This document shows positions 1-5,325 of a stretch of 5,540 nt of DNA, in pieces. The stretch's first letter is position 1, and every line of letters begins with the position of its first letter. Where the stretch lies: positions 1 through 5,540 of the forward strand of contig FR888053.1 in assembly GCA_000431335.1 (NCBI GenBank). The letters run 5' to 3'. The DNA comes from Clostridium sp. CAG:343 (GTDB lineage: Bacteria > Bacillota > Clostridia > TANB77 > CAG-508). The notes beneath the pieces are model-generated. The model did no database searches, was not told the DNA's origin, and saw nothing but the letters and a program-made list of their open reading frames with translations. Position numbers and translations under genes: made by a program.

Positions 1-58
1 GCCTAAATGTGCCGAAAATACTTGTGGGTTACCCTGCTGGGAAGATAGGTTGTTGCTA
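1..58 (+). rRNA. rrf: 5S ribosomal RNA, 3' half (5' part outside window)
   Basis: This is the 3' half of a 5S rRNA gene. The stretch GCCGAAAATACTTG (11-24) corresponds to the loop E/helix IV region. GTGGG-TTAC-CC forms the tip of helix IV. GGGAAGATAGG (40-50) matches the conserved bacterial GGGAGAGTAGG block. TTGTTGCTAG (50-59) is the 3' strand that would pair with the missing 5' end in helix I. The mature 3' end is uncertain by a few bases and is set just before the T-run at 61-68. Its position implies that a 16S-23S-5S operon lies to the left and ends here. Confidence comes from conserved blocks, since the full fold cannot be checked. Confidence 0.85.
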
Positions 59-72
59 GATTTTTTTTATTA

Positions 73-140
73 AAAAAACAAACTAGAGGTTAGTAAAAAT
101 GATATTTATTATTACTAATTTGTAGTTTGTTTTTTAATTT
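73..140 (+). terminator. Intrinsic terminator of the rRNA operon, probably bidirectional
   Basis: A long inverted repeat pairs 73-96 with 112-135. The outer AAAAAACAAACTA (73-85) faces TAGTTTGTTTTTT (123-135), and the inner TTAGTAA (90-96) faces TTACTAA (112-118). There are two G-U pairs and one mismatch (86/122), and a 15-nt loop. T-rich sequence follows on the plus strand, and an A-run precedes it, which reads as a U-tract on the minus strand. It could therefore stop transcription from both sides. The role as end of the 5S/rRNA transcript is inferred from position. Confidence 0.75.
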
Positions 141-168
141 TGATTTATTTTTAATTATATGTTATAAT
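140..168 (+). promoter_or_regulatory. SigA-type extended -10 promoter for the J-like gene
   Basis: The -35 element is TTGATT (140-145), followed by exactly 17 bp and then TATAAT (163-168). TG at 160-161 completes an extended -10 (TGTTATAAT). The expected transcription start is around 174-176, about 34 bases before the start codon. The elements lie at matching positions in the two arms and centre of the 135-187 palindrome. Confidence 0.7.
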
Positions 169-182
169 TAAAAATAAATCAA
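154..182 (-). promoter_or_regulatory. Mirror-image promoter on the minus strand
   Basis: On the minus strand the palindrome gives TTGATT (plus-strand AATCAA, 177-182), 17 bp, then TATAAT (plus-strand ATTATA, 154-159). The TG extension is absent, so it should be weaker than its plus-strand twin. A transcript would start near 147 and run straight into the 73-135 hairpin, giving a short RNA of under about 90 nt. Whether it is used is unknown. Confidence 0.35.
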
Positions 183-208
183 AATTATATTTATCTGGAG
201 GGATAATT

Positions 209-1513
209 ATGAATGAAAATGAATTTAAAAATTATTACCAAATATTAGGCATTGATAAAAGTTTGATTGATTATGTAATTTATGATAAAAAGAAAGATGG
301 AAAATATGAAAATAAATTACGTAATGAAGCAAGCAAAGATAAAAAAATAAAAGAAGCATATGAAATTTGTAAAAATAAGTTGTGTAAAAAATATGAAGAT
401 AGAATTTTTAAATTAGAAAAAGAAAGCAAATTAAAAATTGGAATGATAGAAAGAGGTATAGAAAATAATACGGACTTATTAAAAAAGAGTAAATTAATAG
501 GAGAAAAAGAAAGCTTTGAAGAAAGTGTAAAATATGAGGTAAAAGAAATCAAAGAACAATTTAATAAAAGGCTTGCTGAAATAAAAGAAGCATATGAGGC
601 ATTAAAGACAGACGGAGCTAGAAAATTATATGATGACCAATTAAAAGAGAAAGAATTAGAAAAGAAAAATGAAAGAGAATTTTTAGATGAAACTGCATAT
701 ACATTTTTCGAAATGTCAGAAAGAGAAATTGAATTAAGGGCAGATACAAAAAACAATAAAATAATTAAAGAAGCATATAATAAGAAAGTTGAAAAATATA
801 CTAAGGTTTTAAATGATATTAGTCTTAATCCAAAGCAAAGAAAAAGAGCAGAAGATATTTTGAAAAAAGCAAAGGAATATTATGAAAAAATTAATACTAA
901 AGAGAAAAGAGATACATATAAAAAAGAACTTGATTTAAAAGAAGAGATAGAAAGAAAGAAAATAAATAAAGAAAAATATTCCAAGATAGACCAATTGGAT
1001 TTTAAAATGATTGGAACTGTAAAAGAAGGAAAAAATAAAGGTAGAAAACTTGTTGCAAAAACAGAAAACAGAAATCCTCAAGTTGTAGATTTAAATGATT
1101 CGAGAAAAATTAAAATTTCTAAAACAGGAGAAATAATATTTAAAAATAGTGTACTTTTATGTAATTCGGTTAATGAATATCTTGTTTCAAGAATAATAAA
1201 CGGCAAAGAAAAAAAAGATAAGATATATACGAATTTATCATTACCAAGTTTAACAGAAGATAATTTAGATTATTATAATTGTGTTGTAAATGAAATGCTA
1301 TCAGAAGATGTAATAGAAGTTGTAACTAAATACAATGGAGGATATATTGGAATGATTGAAAAAGATGAAGCAAGTGGAGGATATAAGGCAACTATTAGAG
1401 ATAAAATCCTTAATACAGAAGAACAAGAGATTTTTGCAGCAGTTATGATTAATTTAGAAAATGAAAAAAATAAAGAAAATAAAAAACAAGAAGATAATAG
1501 TTTAGAATTATAA
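209..1513 (+). CDS. J-domain-like Lys/Glu-rich protein of unknown function
   Basis: The product is a 434-residue, apparently cytoplasmic protein with no signal peptide or membrane segment. Residues 8-15 (NYYQILGI) resemble J-domain helix I. Residues 46-62 (KIKEAYEICKNKL...) resemble helix II, and 121-145 (AEIKEAYEALKTDGARKLYDD) resemble helices III and IV. About 55 charged residues separate these halves. A second unit, about 184-241, repeats the plan: KIIKEAYNKKVEKY, AEDILKKAKEYYEKI, EKRDTYKKEL. Neither unit has the HPD tripeptide that J proteins need to stimulate Hsp70, so cochaperone activity is doubtful. Residues 265-412 form a less charged, probably beta-rich domain that I do not recognise. 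The end is a polar Lys/Glu/Asn tail. The start is supported by GGAGGG at 197-202, six bases upstream. The next gene begins 16 bases after the stop, so the two are probably co-transcribed. The reading frame is secure; the function is not. Confidence 0.8.
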   Translation: MNENEFKNYYQILGIDKSLIDYVIYDKKKDGKYENKLRNEASKDKKIKEAYEICKNKLCKKYEDRIFKLEKESKLKIGMIERGIENNTDLLKKSKLIGEKESFEESVKYEVKEIKEQFNKRLAEIKEAYEALKTDGARKLYDDQLKEKELEKKNEREFLDETAYTFFEMSEREIELRADTKNNKIIKEAYNKKVEKYTKVLNDISLNPKQRKRAEDILKKAKEYYEKINTKEKRDTYKKELDLKEEIERKKINKEKYSKIDQLDFKMIGTVKEGKNKGRKLVAKTENRNPQVVDLNDSRKIKISKTGEIIFKNSVLLCNSVNEYLVSRIINGKEKKDKIYTNLSLPSLTEDNLDYYNCVVNEMLSEDVIEVVTKYNGGYIGMIEKDEASGGYKATIRDKILNTEEQEIFAAVMINLENEKNKENKKQEDNSLEL

Positions 1514-1529
1514 AGTGATGGTGAAGTAA

Positions 1530-2117
1530 ATGTCAAAAGTAACATGGAAAGCAGGAAATTTTTTATATCCATTACCAGCTGTAATGGTAAGTTGTGGAAC
1601 TATGGAAAAATCAAATATAATAACAGTAGCATGGACAGGAATATTAAATACAAACCCTGCAATGGTATATATATCAGTTAGACCGACAAGATATTCATAT
1701 AATATAATAAAAGAACAAAAAGAATTTGTTATTAATTTAACTACAAAAAGATTAGCAAAAGCAACAGATTGGTGTGGAGTTAAAACAGGAGCTAAAGTGG
1801 ATAAATTTAAAGAAATGAATTTGCATAAAGAAAATGCTAAGTTTGTGAAATGCCCAATGATAAAAGAAAGTCCTGTATCAATAGAATGTAAAGTAAAAGA
1901 AATAGTAGAACTAGGATCACATCATATGTTTATTGCTGATGTCCTTGCAATTAATAGTGATGAGAAGTATATTGATGATAAAGGAGCATTTGATATTTCA
2001 AAATGTGATTTAATTGCATATTCAAACGGACATTATTATGAATTAGGCAAAAAAATTGGTAGATTTGGATTTTCAGTTCAAAAAAAGCAAAAAAACAAAA
2101 AACAAGTTAAAAAATGA
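1530..2117 (+). CDS. Flavin reductase-like FMN-binding split-barrel protein
   Basis: This 195-residue cytoplasmic protein belongs to the flavin reductase/flavoredoxin-type FMN-binding split-barrel family. Members bind FMN and pass electrons to or from it, often as NAD(P)H:flavin oxidoreductases. Family features visible are PLPAVMVSCGT (15-25), ITVAWTGILNTNPAMVYISV (31-50), RPTRYSYNII (51-60) and FVINLTTKRLAKATDWCGV (about 66-84). GAKVDKF follows soon after, and GHYYELGKKIGRFGFSVQ lies near the C-terminus, as in clostridial homologues. The tail is Lys-rich (KKQKNKKQVKK) and may be disordered. An in-frame stop at 1527-1529 lies immediately before ATG 1530 and rules out a longer start. The ribosome binding site is weak (GGTGAAG, 1520-1526), unlike its neighbours, which suggests lower translation or coupling to the gene upstream. 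Substrate and partner cannot be told from sequence; flavoredoxin-like electron transfer is the alternative to free-flavin reduction. Confidence 0.85.
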   Translation: MSKVTWKAGNFLYPLPAVMVSCGTMEKSNIITVAWTGILNTNPAMVYISVRPTRYSYNIIKEQKEFVINLTTKRLAKATDWCGVKTGAKVDKFKEMNLHKENAKFVKCPMIKESPVSIECKVKEIVELGSHHMFIADVLAINSDEKYIDDKGAFDISKCDLIAYSNGHYYELGKKIGRFGFSVQKKQKNKKQVKK

Positions 2118-2127
2118 TAAAAATTCA

Positions 2128-2156
2128 TTGACAATATAAGAAAAAAATGGTAAAAT
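2128..2156 (+). promoter_or_regulatory. Strong SigA promoter of the rpmG-secE-nusG-rpl operon
   Basis: A perfect -35 TTGACA (2128-2133) is followed by a 17-bp spacer and TAAAAT (2151-2156), with TG at 2148-2149 giving an extended -10. The expected start is about 2162-2164. It begins 11 bases after the flavin reductase stop codon and fits a highly expressed ribosomal protein operon. I see no convincing terminator between that stop codon and this promoter, so some readthrough from upstream is possible. Confidence 0.85.
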
Positions 2157-2160
2157 ATTT

Positions 2161-2187
2161 GAGCATATGTAATTTAAGCATATGCTC
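2161..2187 (+). promoter_or_regulatory. Hairpin at the 5' end of the rpmG operon transcript
   Basis: GAGCATATG (2161-2169) pairs with CATATGCTC (2179-2187), with one further T-G wobble possible and a small A/T-rich loop. It coincides with the predicted transcription start, so it would form a 5'-terminal stem-loop, or act at DNA level as an operator palindrome. No T-run follows (ACATCGTTTC), so it is not a good terminator for the upstream gene. The role is inferred. Confidence 0.5.
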
Positions 2188-2238
2188 ACATCGTTTCAAA
2201 AAAAGTAAAAGGTTATAAAAATACGGAGGTGTATTGAA

Positions 2239-2403
2239 ATGGCAGCAAAAGGACCAAGAGAAAATATTACATTAGAATGTACAGAATGTAAAAGAAGAAA
2301 TTACATGACTTCAAAAAACAAGAGAAATAATACAGATAGATTAGAAATAGTTAAGTATTGTAAATTCTGTAAAAAACGTACAACACATAAAGAAACCAAA
2401 TAG
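2239..2403 (+). CDS. rpmG: 50S ribosomal protein L33, zinc-binding (C+) form
   Basis: This 54-residue protein is a component of the large ribosomal subunit near the E site. Residues MAAKGPRENITLECTEC open it in typical L33 fashion. Two CxxC pairs, Cys14/Cys17 and Cys41/Cys44, form a zinc ribbon, so this is the zinc-dependent C+ type rather than the cysteine-free zinc-starvation paralog. The middle (RRNYMTSKNKRNNTDRLE) and the KKRTTHKETK end match the family. GGAGGT at 2225-2230 lies eight bases before ATG 2239. It is the first gene of the operon, 30 bases before secE, which is the usual position in Firmicutes. Confidence 0.96.
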   Translation: MAAKGPRENITLECTECKRRNYMTSKNKRNNTDRLEIVKYCKFCKKRTTHKETK

Positions 2404-2433
2404 TTAAATAAGCTATTTTAAGGAGGATATAAA

Positions 2434-2805
2434 ATGGCTAAAAAAGAAGCAAAAACAAATAAAAAAGAAAACAATAAAAACAAGAAAAGCTTTTCAAAAG
2501 ATTTTAAAGCTGAGTTAAAAAAAGTAGTTTGGCCAACACCAAAACAATTAGTAAATAACACAGTTGCAGTAATAGCTATAGTGCTTGTTACAGCAGCAAT
2601 TGTTTTTGTATTAGATTTAACATTTGAAACTCTAAATAAACATGGAGTAAACAAAATAAAAGAAGTTGTATCAGCTAATAATACTGTAACTGCTGATAAT
2701 ACAACAAGTAATCAAACTACAGAAAATACAAATAATGAAACAAGTACAGAAGATTCTCAAAACACAGAAAACACAGACAACAACGTAGAAGAAAATGTAC
2801 AATAA
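2434..2805 (+). CDS. secE: Preprotein translocase subunit SecE with long polar C-terminal tail
   Basis: SecE is the small essential subunit that clamps SecY in the plasma-membrane protein channel. Residues 1-18 are a Lys/Asn/Glu-rich cytoplasmic start. Residues 19-40 form the amphipathic helix and conserved hinge, with KKVVWPTPKQL (29-39) as the signature. Residues 43-62 (TVAVIAIVLVTAAIVFVLDL) are the single membrane span, as in other Gram-positive SecE proteins. The core ends near residue 80. The remaining 43 residues are almost only Asn, Thr, Glu, Ser, Asp and Gln, making the protein 123 residues against about 60-75 for a minimal SecE. By the usual topology this tail lies outside the membrane. 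AGGAGG at 2421-2426 is seven bases from the start codon. It sits directly upstream of nusG, as in most bacteria. Confidence 0.95.
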   Translation: MAKKEAKTNKKENNKNKKSFSKDFKAELKKVVWPTPKQLVNNTVAVIAIVLVTAAIVFVLDLTFETLNKHGVNKIKEVVSANNTVTADNTTSNQTTENTNNETSTEDSQNTENTDNNVEENVQ

Positions 2806-2831
2806 ACAAAATTAAAGGAGGCTTAAAAATA

Positions 2832-3368
2832 ATGTCTCAAAAAGATTACGATATGGTAGCTAGATGGTATGTTGTTCATACTTATTCTGGTTATGAAAAT
2901 AAAGTTAAAACAGACCTAGAAAAAACTATAAAAAATAGAGAATTAGAAGATTTCTTCTTTGATATTATAGTTCCTATGGAAGAACAAATTGAAATTAAAG
3001 ATGGAAAAAGAAAAACAAATTTAAAAAAGGTTTTTCCAGGATATGTATTAATAAAGATGATAGTAACAGAAGAATCTTGGTATATTGTAAGAAATACTAG
3101 AGGAGTTACAGGATTTGTAGGTTCAGGTACAGATCCAATACCATTAACTGAAGAAGAAATTAGAAATATGGGATTTGAAGATATTCCTGTTAATGTGGAT
3201 TATGAAGTCAATGAACAAGTACAAGTTATGAATGGTCCGTTTGAAGGCTTTGTAGGTACAGTTCAAGAAATAAATACAGAAAAACATAAAGTAAAAGTTC
3301 TAGTATCTATGTTTGGAAGAGAAACACCTGTAGAGCTAGAGTTTTCACAAGTACAAAAAGTTAAATAA
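2832..3368 (+). CDS. nusG: Transcription termination/antitermination factor NusG
   Basis: This 178-residue protein binds the RNA polymerase clamp and controls pausing, termination and coupling to ribosomes. The N-terminal NGN domain covers about residues 9-110, with RWYVVHTYSGYENKVKTDLE (11-30), FPGYVLIKM (68-76) and WYIVRNTRGVTGFVG (83-97). The C-terminal KOW domain (about 126-178) shows VQVMNGPFEGFVGTVQEIN and VKVLVSMFGRETPVELEF. Length is normal. AAAGGAGG at 2814-2821 lies ten bases before ATG 2832. A second Met at residue 9 has no ribosome binding site, so the longer form is preferred. It follows secE by 26 bases and precedes rplK by 20, so it is part of the same transcript. Confidence 0.97.
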   Translation: MSQKDYDMVARWYVVHTYSGYENKVKTDLEKTIKNRELEDFFFDIIVPMEEQIEIKDGKRKTNLKKVFPGYVLIKMIVTEESWYIVRNTRGVTGFVGSGTDPIPLTEEEIRNMGFEDIPVNVDYEVNEQVQVMNGPFEGFVGTVQEINTEKHKVKVLVSMFGRETPVELEFSQVQKVK

Positions 3369-3388
3369 AAAAGGGAGGTGCCATTAAC

Positions 3389-3817
3389 ATGGCAGAAAAA
3401 GAAATTTCAAATATTATTAAATTACAAATAGAGGCAGGGAAAGCATCACCAGCTCCACCAGTAGGTCCAGCTTTAGGTTCAAGTGGTGTTAATATTATGC
3501 AATTTGTTAAAGAATTTAATGATAGAACTGCAAATCAACCTGGAATGATCATACCAGTTGTTATAACAGTATATAAAGATAAATCTTTTGATTTTATAAC
3601 AAAAGTTCCACCAGTTGCAGTATTAATTAAAAAAGCAATAAAAATCCAAAAAGGTTCAGGAAAACCAAATATGGAAAAAGTTGCTAAAATAACAAAAGCA
3701 CAAGTAAAAGAAATTGCTGAACAAAAAATGCCAGACTTAAATGCTGCGTCAATAGAAACAGCTATGAGCATGGTAGAAGGTACTGCTAGATCTATGGGTG
3801 TAGTAGTAATTGATTAG
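3389..3817 (+). CDS. rplK: 50S ribosomal protein L11
   Basis: L11 is a 142-residue protein of the L7/L12 stalk base. It binds 23S rRNA in the GTPase-associated centre and is needed for factor function and the stringent response. The N-terminal domain carries KLQIEAGKASPAPPVGPALG (11-30), whose Pro-rich part forms the flexible face used by factors and thiopeptides, followed by SGVNIMQFVKEFNDRT. The C-terminal rRNA-binding domain (about 75-142) has PPVAVLIKKA, GSGKPN and the end MVEGTARSMGVVV. Family length is about 141. GGGAGGT at 3373-3379 lies nine bases upstream of the start. The gap of 81 bases to rplA holds a candidate L1 control site. Confidence 0.98.
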   Translation: MAEKEISNIIKLQIEAGKASPAPPVGPALGSSGVNIMQFVKEFNDRTANQPGMIIPVVITVYKDKSFDFITKVPPVAVLIKKAIKIQKGSGKPNMEKVAKITKAQVKEIAEQKMPDLNAASIETAMSMVEGTARSMGVVVID

Positions 3818-3857
3818 TTAAGATAAATATTATATATATTTATAAATTTAAATTTTA

Positions 3858-3885
3858 TTGGGAGAGTTTAACTCGTTAAAACCAA
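3858..3885 (+). promoter_or_regulatory. Candidate L1-binding RNA element before rplA
   Basis: TTGG (3858-3861) pairs with CCAA (3882-3885). GAGT (3864-3867) pairs with ACTC (3871-3874). Between them is an asymmetric internal loop, GA on one side and GTTAAAA on the other. This stem/asymmetric loop/stem plan with a GGGAG strand resembles the 23S rRNA site of L1 and known L1 mRNA sites, and similar GGGAG...GTTAAAACC elements occur before rplA in Firmicutes. The 3' strand ends in the A-run of the AAAGGAGG ribosome binding site of rplA (3884-3891), so L1 bound here could block rplA translation. The assignment rests on pattern and position. Confidence 0.6.
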
Positions 3886-3898
3886 AGGAGGTAAAAAA

Positions 3899-4585
3899 AT
3901 GGGAAAAATATCAAAAAGATATGCTGAAAGTGTAAAATTAGTTGATAAAACTAAAGAATATGGAGCAAAAGAAGCAATAGAAATTATTGAAAAAATGCCA
4001 AAAACTAAATTTGACGAAACTGTCGAGTTACATGTAAAATTAGGAGTTGATTCTAAACATGCAGATCAACAAGTAAGAGGTACAGTAGTACTTCCAAACG
4101 GTACAGGTAAAACACAAAGAGTTTTAGTTTTTGCAAAAGGACCAAAAGCAGAAGAAGCTGAAAAAGCAGGAGCAGATTTTGTAGGAGCAGAAGAATTAAT
4201 ACCAAAAATCCAAAATGAAAATTGGTTTGAATATGATGTAGTAGTAGCAACTCCAGACATGATGGGAGTTGTAGGAAGACTAGGTAAAGTATTAGGACCA
4301 AAAGGTTTAATGCCAAACCCTAAATCTGGAACAGTTACAATGGATGTAACAAAAGCAATAAGTGAAATTAAATCAGGTAAAGTAGAATATAGATTAGATA
4401 AAAATAATATAATTCACTTAGGATTTGGAAAAGTTTCATTTGGAGCAGATAAATTATTAGAAAATTATGAAGTAATCATGAATGCTATCATAAAAGCTAA
4501 ACCAGCAGCAGCTAAAGGTCAATACATAAAGAGTGTTGCATTAACAACAACTATGGGACCAAGTATATTTATTAATCAAAAATAA
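3899..4585 (+). CDS. rplA: 50S ribosomal protein L1
   Basis: L1 is a 228-residue protein that binds helices 76-78 of 23S rRNA, forms the mobile L1 stalk and helps release E-site tRNA. It also represses its own operon by binding mRNA. Residues 1-65 and 160-228 form RNA-binding domain I, and the middle forms domain II. The hallmark is LGKVLGPKGLMPNPKSGTV (128-146). Near the end, LTTTMGPSI (215-223) contains the conserved Thr-Met-Gly that contacts RNA. Length is normal for the family (about 229-234). AAAGGAGG at 3884-3891 lies seven bases from ATG 3899. The gene is preceded by a candidate L1 site and followed by the L10 leader, so L11/L1 and L10/L12 can be tuned separately. Confidence 0.98.
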   Translation: MGKISKRYAESVKLVDKTKEYGAKEAIEIIEKMPKTKFDETVELHVKLGVDSKHADQQVRGTVVLPNGTGKTQRVLVFAKGPKAEEAEKAGADFVGAEELIPKIQNENWFEYDVVVATPDMMGVVGRLGKVLGPKGLMPNPKSGTVTMDVTKAISEIKSGKVEYRLDKNNIIHLGFGKVSFGADKLLENYEVIMNAIIKAKPAAAKGQYIKSVALTTTMGPSIFINQK

Positions 4586-4594
4586 ATTTAATAT

Positions 4595-4663
4595 AAGCCA
4601 AAGACAGTAGGCAAATAAATTATAGTATTTATAAATACAAATTAATAAGTCCTACCTAGGTTA
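4595..4663 (+). promoter_or_regulatory. L10 leader: L10(L12)-binding fold and antiterminator strand
   Basis: AGCC (4596-4599) pairs with GGTT (4659-4662), and GTAGG (4607-4611) pairs with CCTAC (4651-4655). The loop between these stems is AAAGACA facing CTA, similar to a kink-turn. AGCCAAAGACAGTAGG is the conserved core of the bacterial L10 leader, which mimics the L10 site on 23S rRNA. An inner palindrome, GTATTTATAAATAC (4625-4638), makes the distal hairpin. The strand 4651-4663 can instead pair with 4691-4703 as an antiterminator (13 bp, one G-U). Bound L10 should therefore favour the terminator downstream. Confidence 0.88.
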
Positions 4664-4678
4664 AATACAAGAGTAAAT

Positions 4679-4730
4679 ACACTCTTTTAGTAACTTAGGT
4701 AGGTACTAAAAGAGTGTTATTTATTTTATT
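4679..4730 (+). terminator. Attenuator terminator of the rplJ-rplL leader
   Basis: A perfect 14-bp stem pairs 4679-4692 with 4704-4717 around an 11-nt loop (ACTTAGGTAGG), followed by a T-rich run, TTATTTATTTTATT (4717-4730). The loop plus two stem bases (4691-4703) is exactly what the antiterminator strand at 4651-4663 binds, so the two folds exclude each other. A small hairpin, AAGAGT/ACTCTT (4669-4674/4681-4686), can form inside the antiterminator. In Bacillus this leader is known to act by transcription attenuation, and the pairings here fit that. Confidence 0.88.
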
Positions 4731-4758
4731 AGTAATTAAATTTAGGAGGTGAAAATAA

Positions 4759-5319
4759 ATGGCAAGTGAAGCAATACTAAATCAAAAGAAGGCAGAAGTA
4801 AAAGAATTAGCAGAAAAAATGAAAAATTCTAAACTAATACTTTTAACAGAATACAGAGGAATTAATGTTACAGATGATACACAATTAAGAAAAGATTTAA
4901 GAAATTCAAATGCTACTTGTAATGTTATAAAAAATAATATAACAAGAAGAGCTTTAGCAGAATGTGGAATTGAAGGATTAGAAGAACAATTAGTAGGACC
5001 AACAGCAGTAATTATGAGCAGTGAAGATTACTTAGAACCTTCAAAAACAATTTATAATTTCAGCAAAAATAATGAATATTATAAAATTAAAGGTGGAGTT
5101 ATTGATGGAAAAGTTATGACTGCAGATGAAATCATTACATTAGCAAAATTACCATCAAGAGAAACTTTACTATCTATGCTTGCTGGGGCATTACTTTCAA
5201 ATATTTCAAAAGTTGCAGTTGCATTAAATGAAGTAAAAAAACAAAAAGAAGAAGCTGGAGAAAAAGTTGAAGTAGCAGTAACAGAAGAAGCATCAGCTAA
5301 TGAAGAAAAAGCTGAATAA
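4759..5319 (+). CDS. rplJ: 50S ribosomal protein L10
   Basis: L10 anchors the L7/L12 dimers to the stalk base beside L11. The 186-residue product has the N-terminal rRNA-binding domain (about 1-130) with KLILLTEYRGINVTDDTQLR (25-44), NATCNVIKNNITRRAL (51-66), LVGPTAVIMSSEDY (78-91) and YYKIKGGVIDGKVM (107-120). LPSRETLLSMLAGALLSNIS (131-150) leads into the C-terminal helix (about 150-165) that carries L12 dimers. The last 20 or so residues are acidic and Glu/Ala-rich, making it a little longer than the common 165-178. AGGAGGT at 4744-4750 lies eight bases before ATG 4759. The upstream leader provides feedback by L10 or the L10-L12 complex. It is followed by rplL after 97 bases. Confidence 0.97.
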   Translation: MASEAILNQKKAEVKELAEKMKNSKLILLTEYRGINVTDDTQLRKDLRNSNATCNVIKNNITRRALAECGIEGLEEQLVGPTAVIMSSEDYLEPSKTIYNFSKNNEYYKIKGGVIDGKVMTADEIITLAKLPSRETLLSMLAGALLSNISKVAVALNEVKKQKEEAGEKVEVAVTEEASANEEKAE

Positions 5320-5325
5320 TATTAT

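Larger units (their letters stand above)
135..187. repeat. Perfect 25-bp inverted repeat with 3-nt centre
   Basis: Positions 135-159 are the exact reverse complement of 163-187, with only TGT (160-162) between them. The repeat abuts the terminator hairpin and covers the whole promoter of the downstream gene. It lacks a T-run after either arm, so it does not look like a second terminator. It could be a regulator-binding site, a cruciform-forming sequence or a symmetric promoter. The sequence shows the repeat; its function is not known. Confidence 0.9.

Noticed and set aside
135..187. Palindrome as a second rRNA terminator or insertion-sequence end
   Set aside because: Neither arm is followed by a T-run, and there is no transposase, target duplication or second copy in the window.
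347..597. Repeated 17-base stretch (347-363 and 581-597) as a CRISPR or mobile repeat
   Set aside because: Both copies lie in frame in one gene and encode the same IKEAYE helix. There is no regular spacing, and a third copy near 764 is degenerate, so this is protein-level repetition.
280..756. Minus-strand open frame inside the J-like gene
   Set aside because: It is antisense to a longer plus-strand gene with a ribosome binding site. Its Ser/Phe/Leu-rich product is what antisense reading of Lys/Glu-rich codons gives. The same holds for the minus-strand frames at 1273-1572, 2418-2654, 3535-3771, 4053-4316 and 4066-4260.
1518..1529. Upstream ATG in frame with the flavin reductase gene
   Set aside because: ATG-GTG-AAG runs into TAA at 1527-1529, so it cannot extend the protein; ATG 1530 is the start.
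2161..2187. Hairpin as terminator of the J-like/flavin reductase unit
   Set aside because: It is not followed by a T-run, and it lies downstream of the next operon's -10 element, at its expected transcription start.
2853..2855. Alternative nusG start at Met9
   Set aside because: No ribosome binding site precedes it, whereas ATG 2832 has AAAGGAGG ten bases upstream.
3810..3838. Possible promoter TTGATT-17-TATATA at the end of rplK
   Set aside because: The -10 matches poorly, there is no TG extension, and the gap is so AT-rich that such matches are expected by chance. An AU-only hairpin (3823-3830/3836-3843) overlaps it. The operon is explained by the promoter at 2128.
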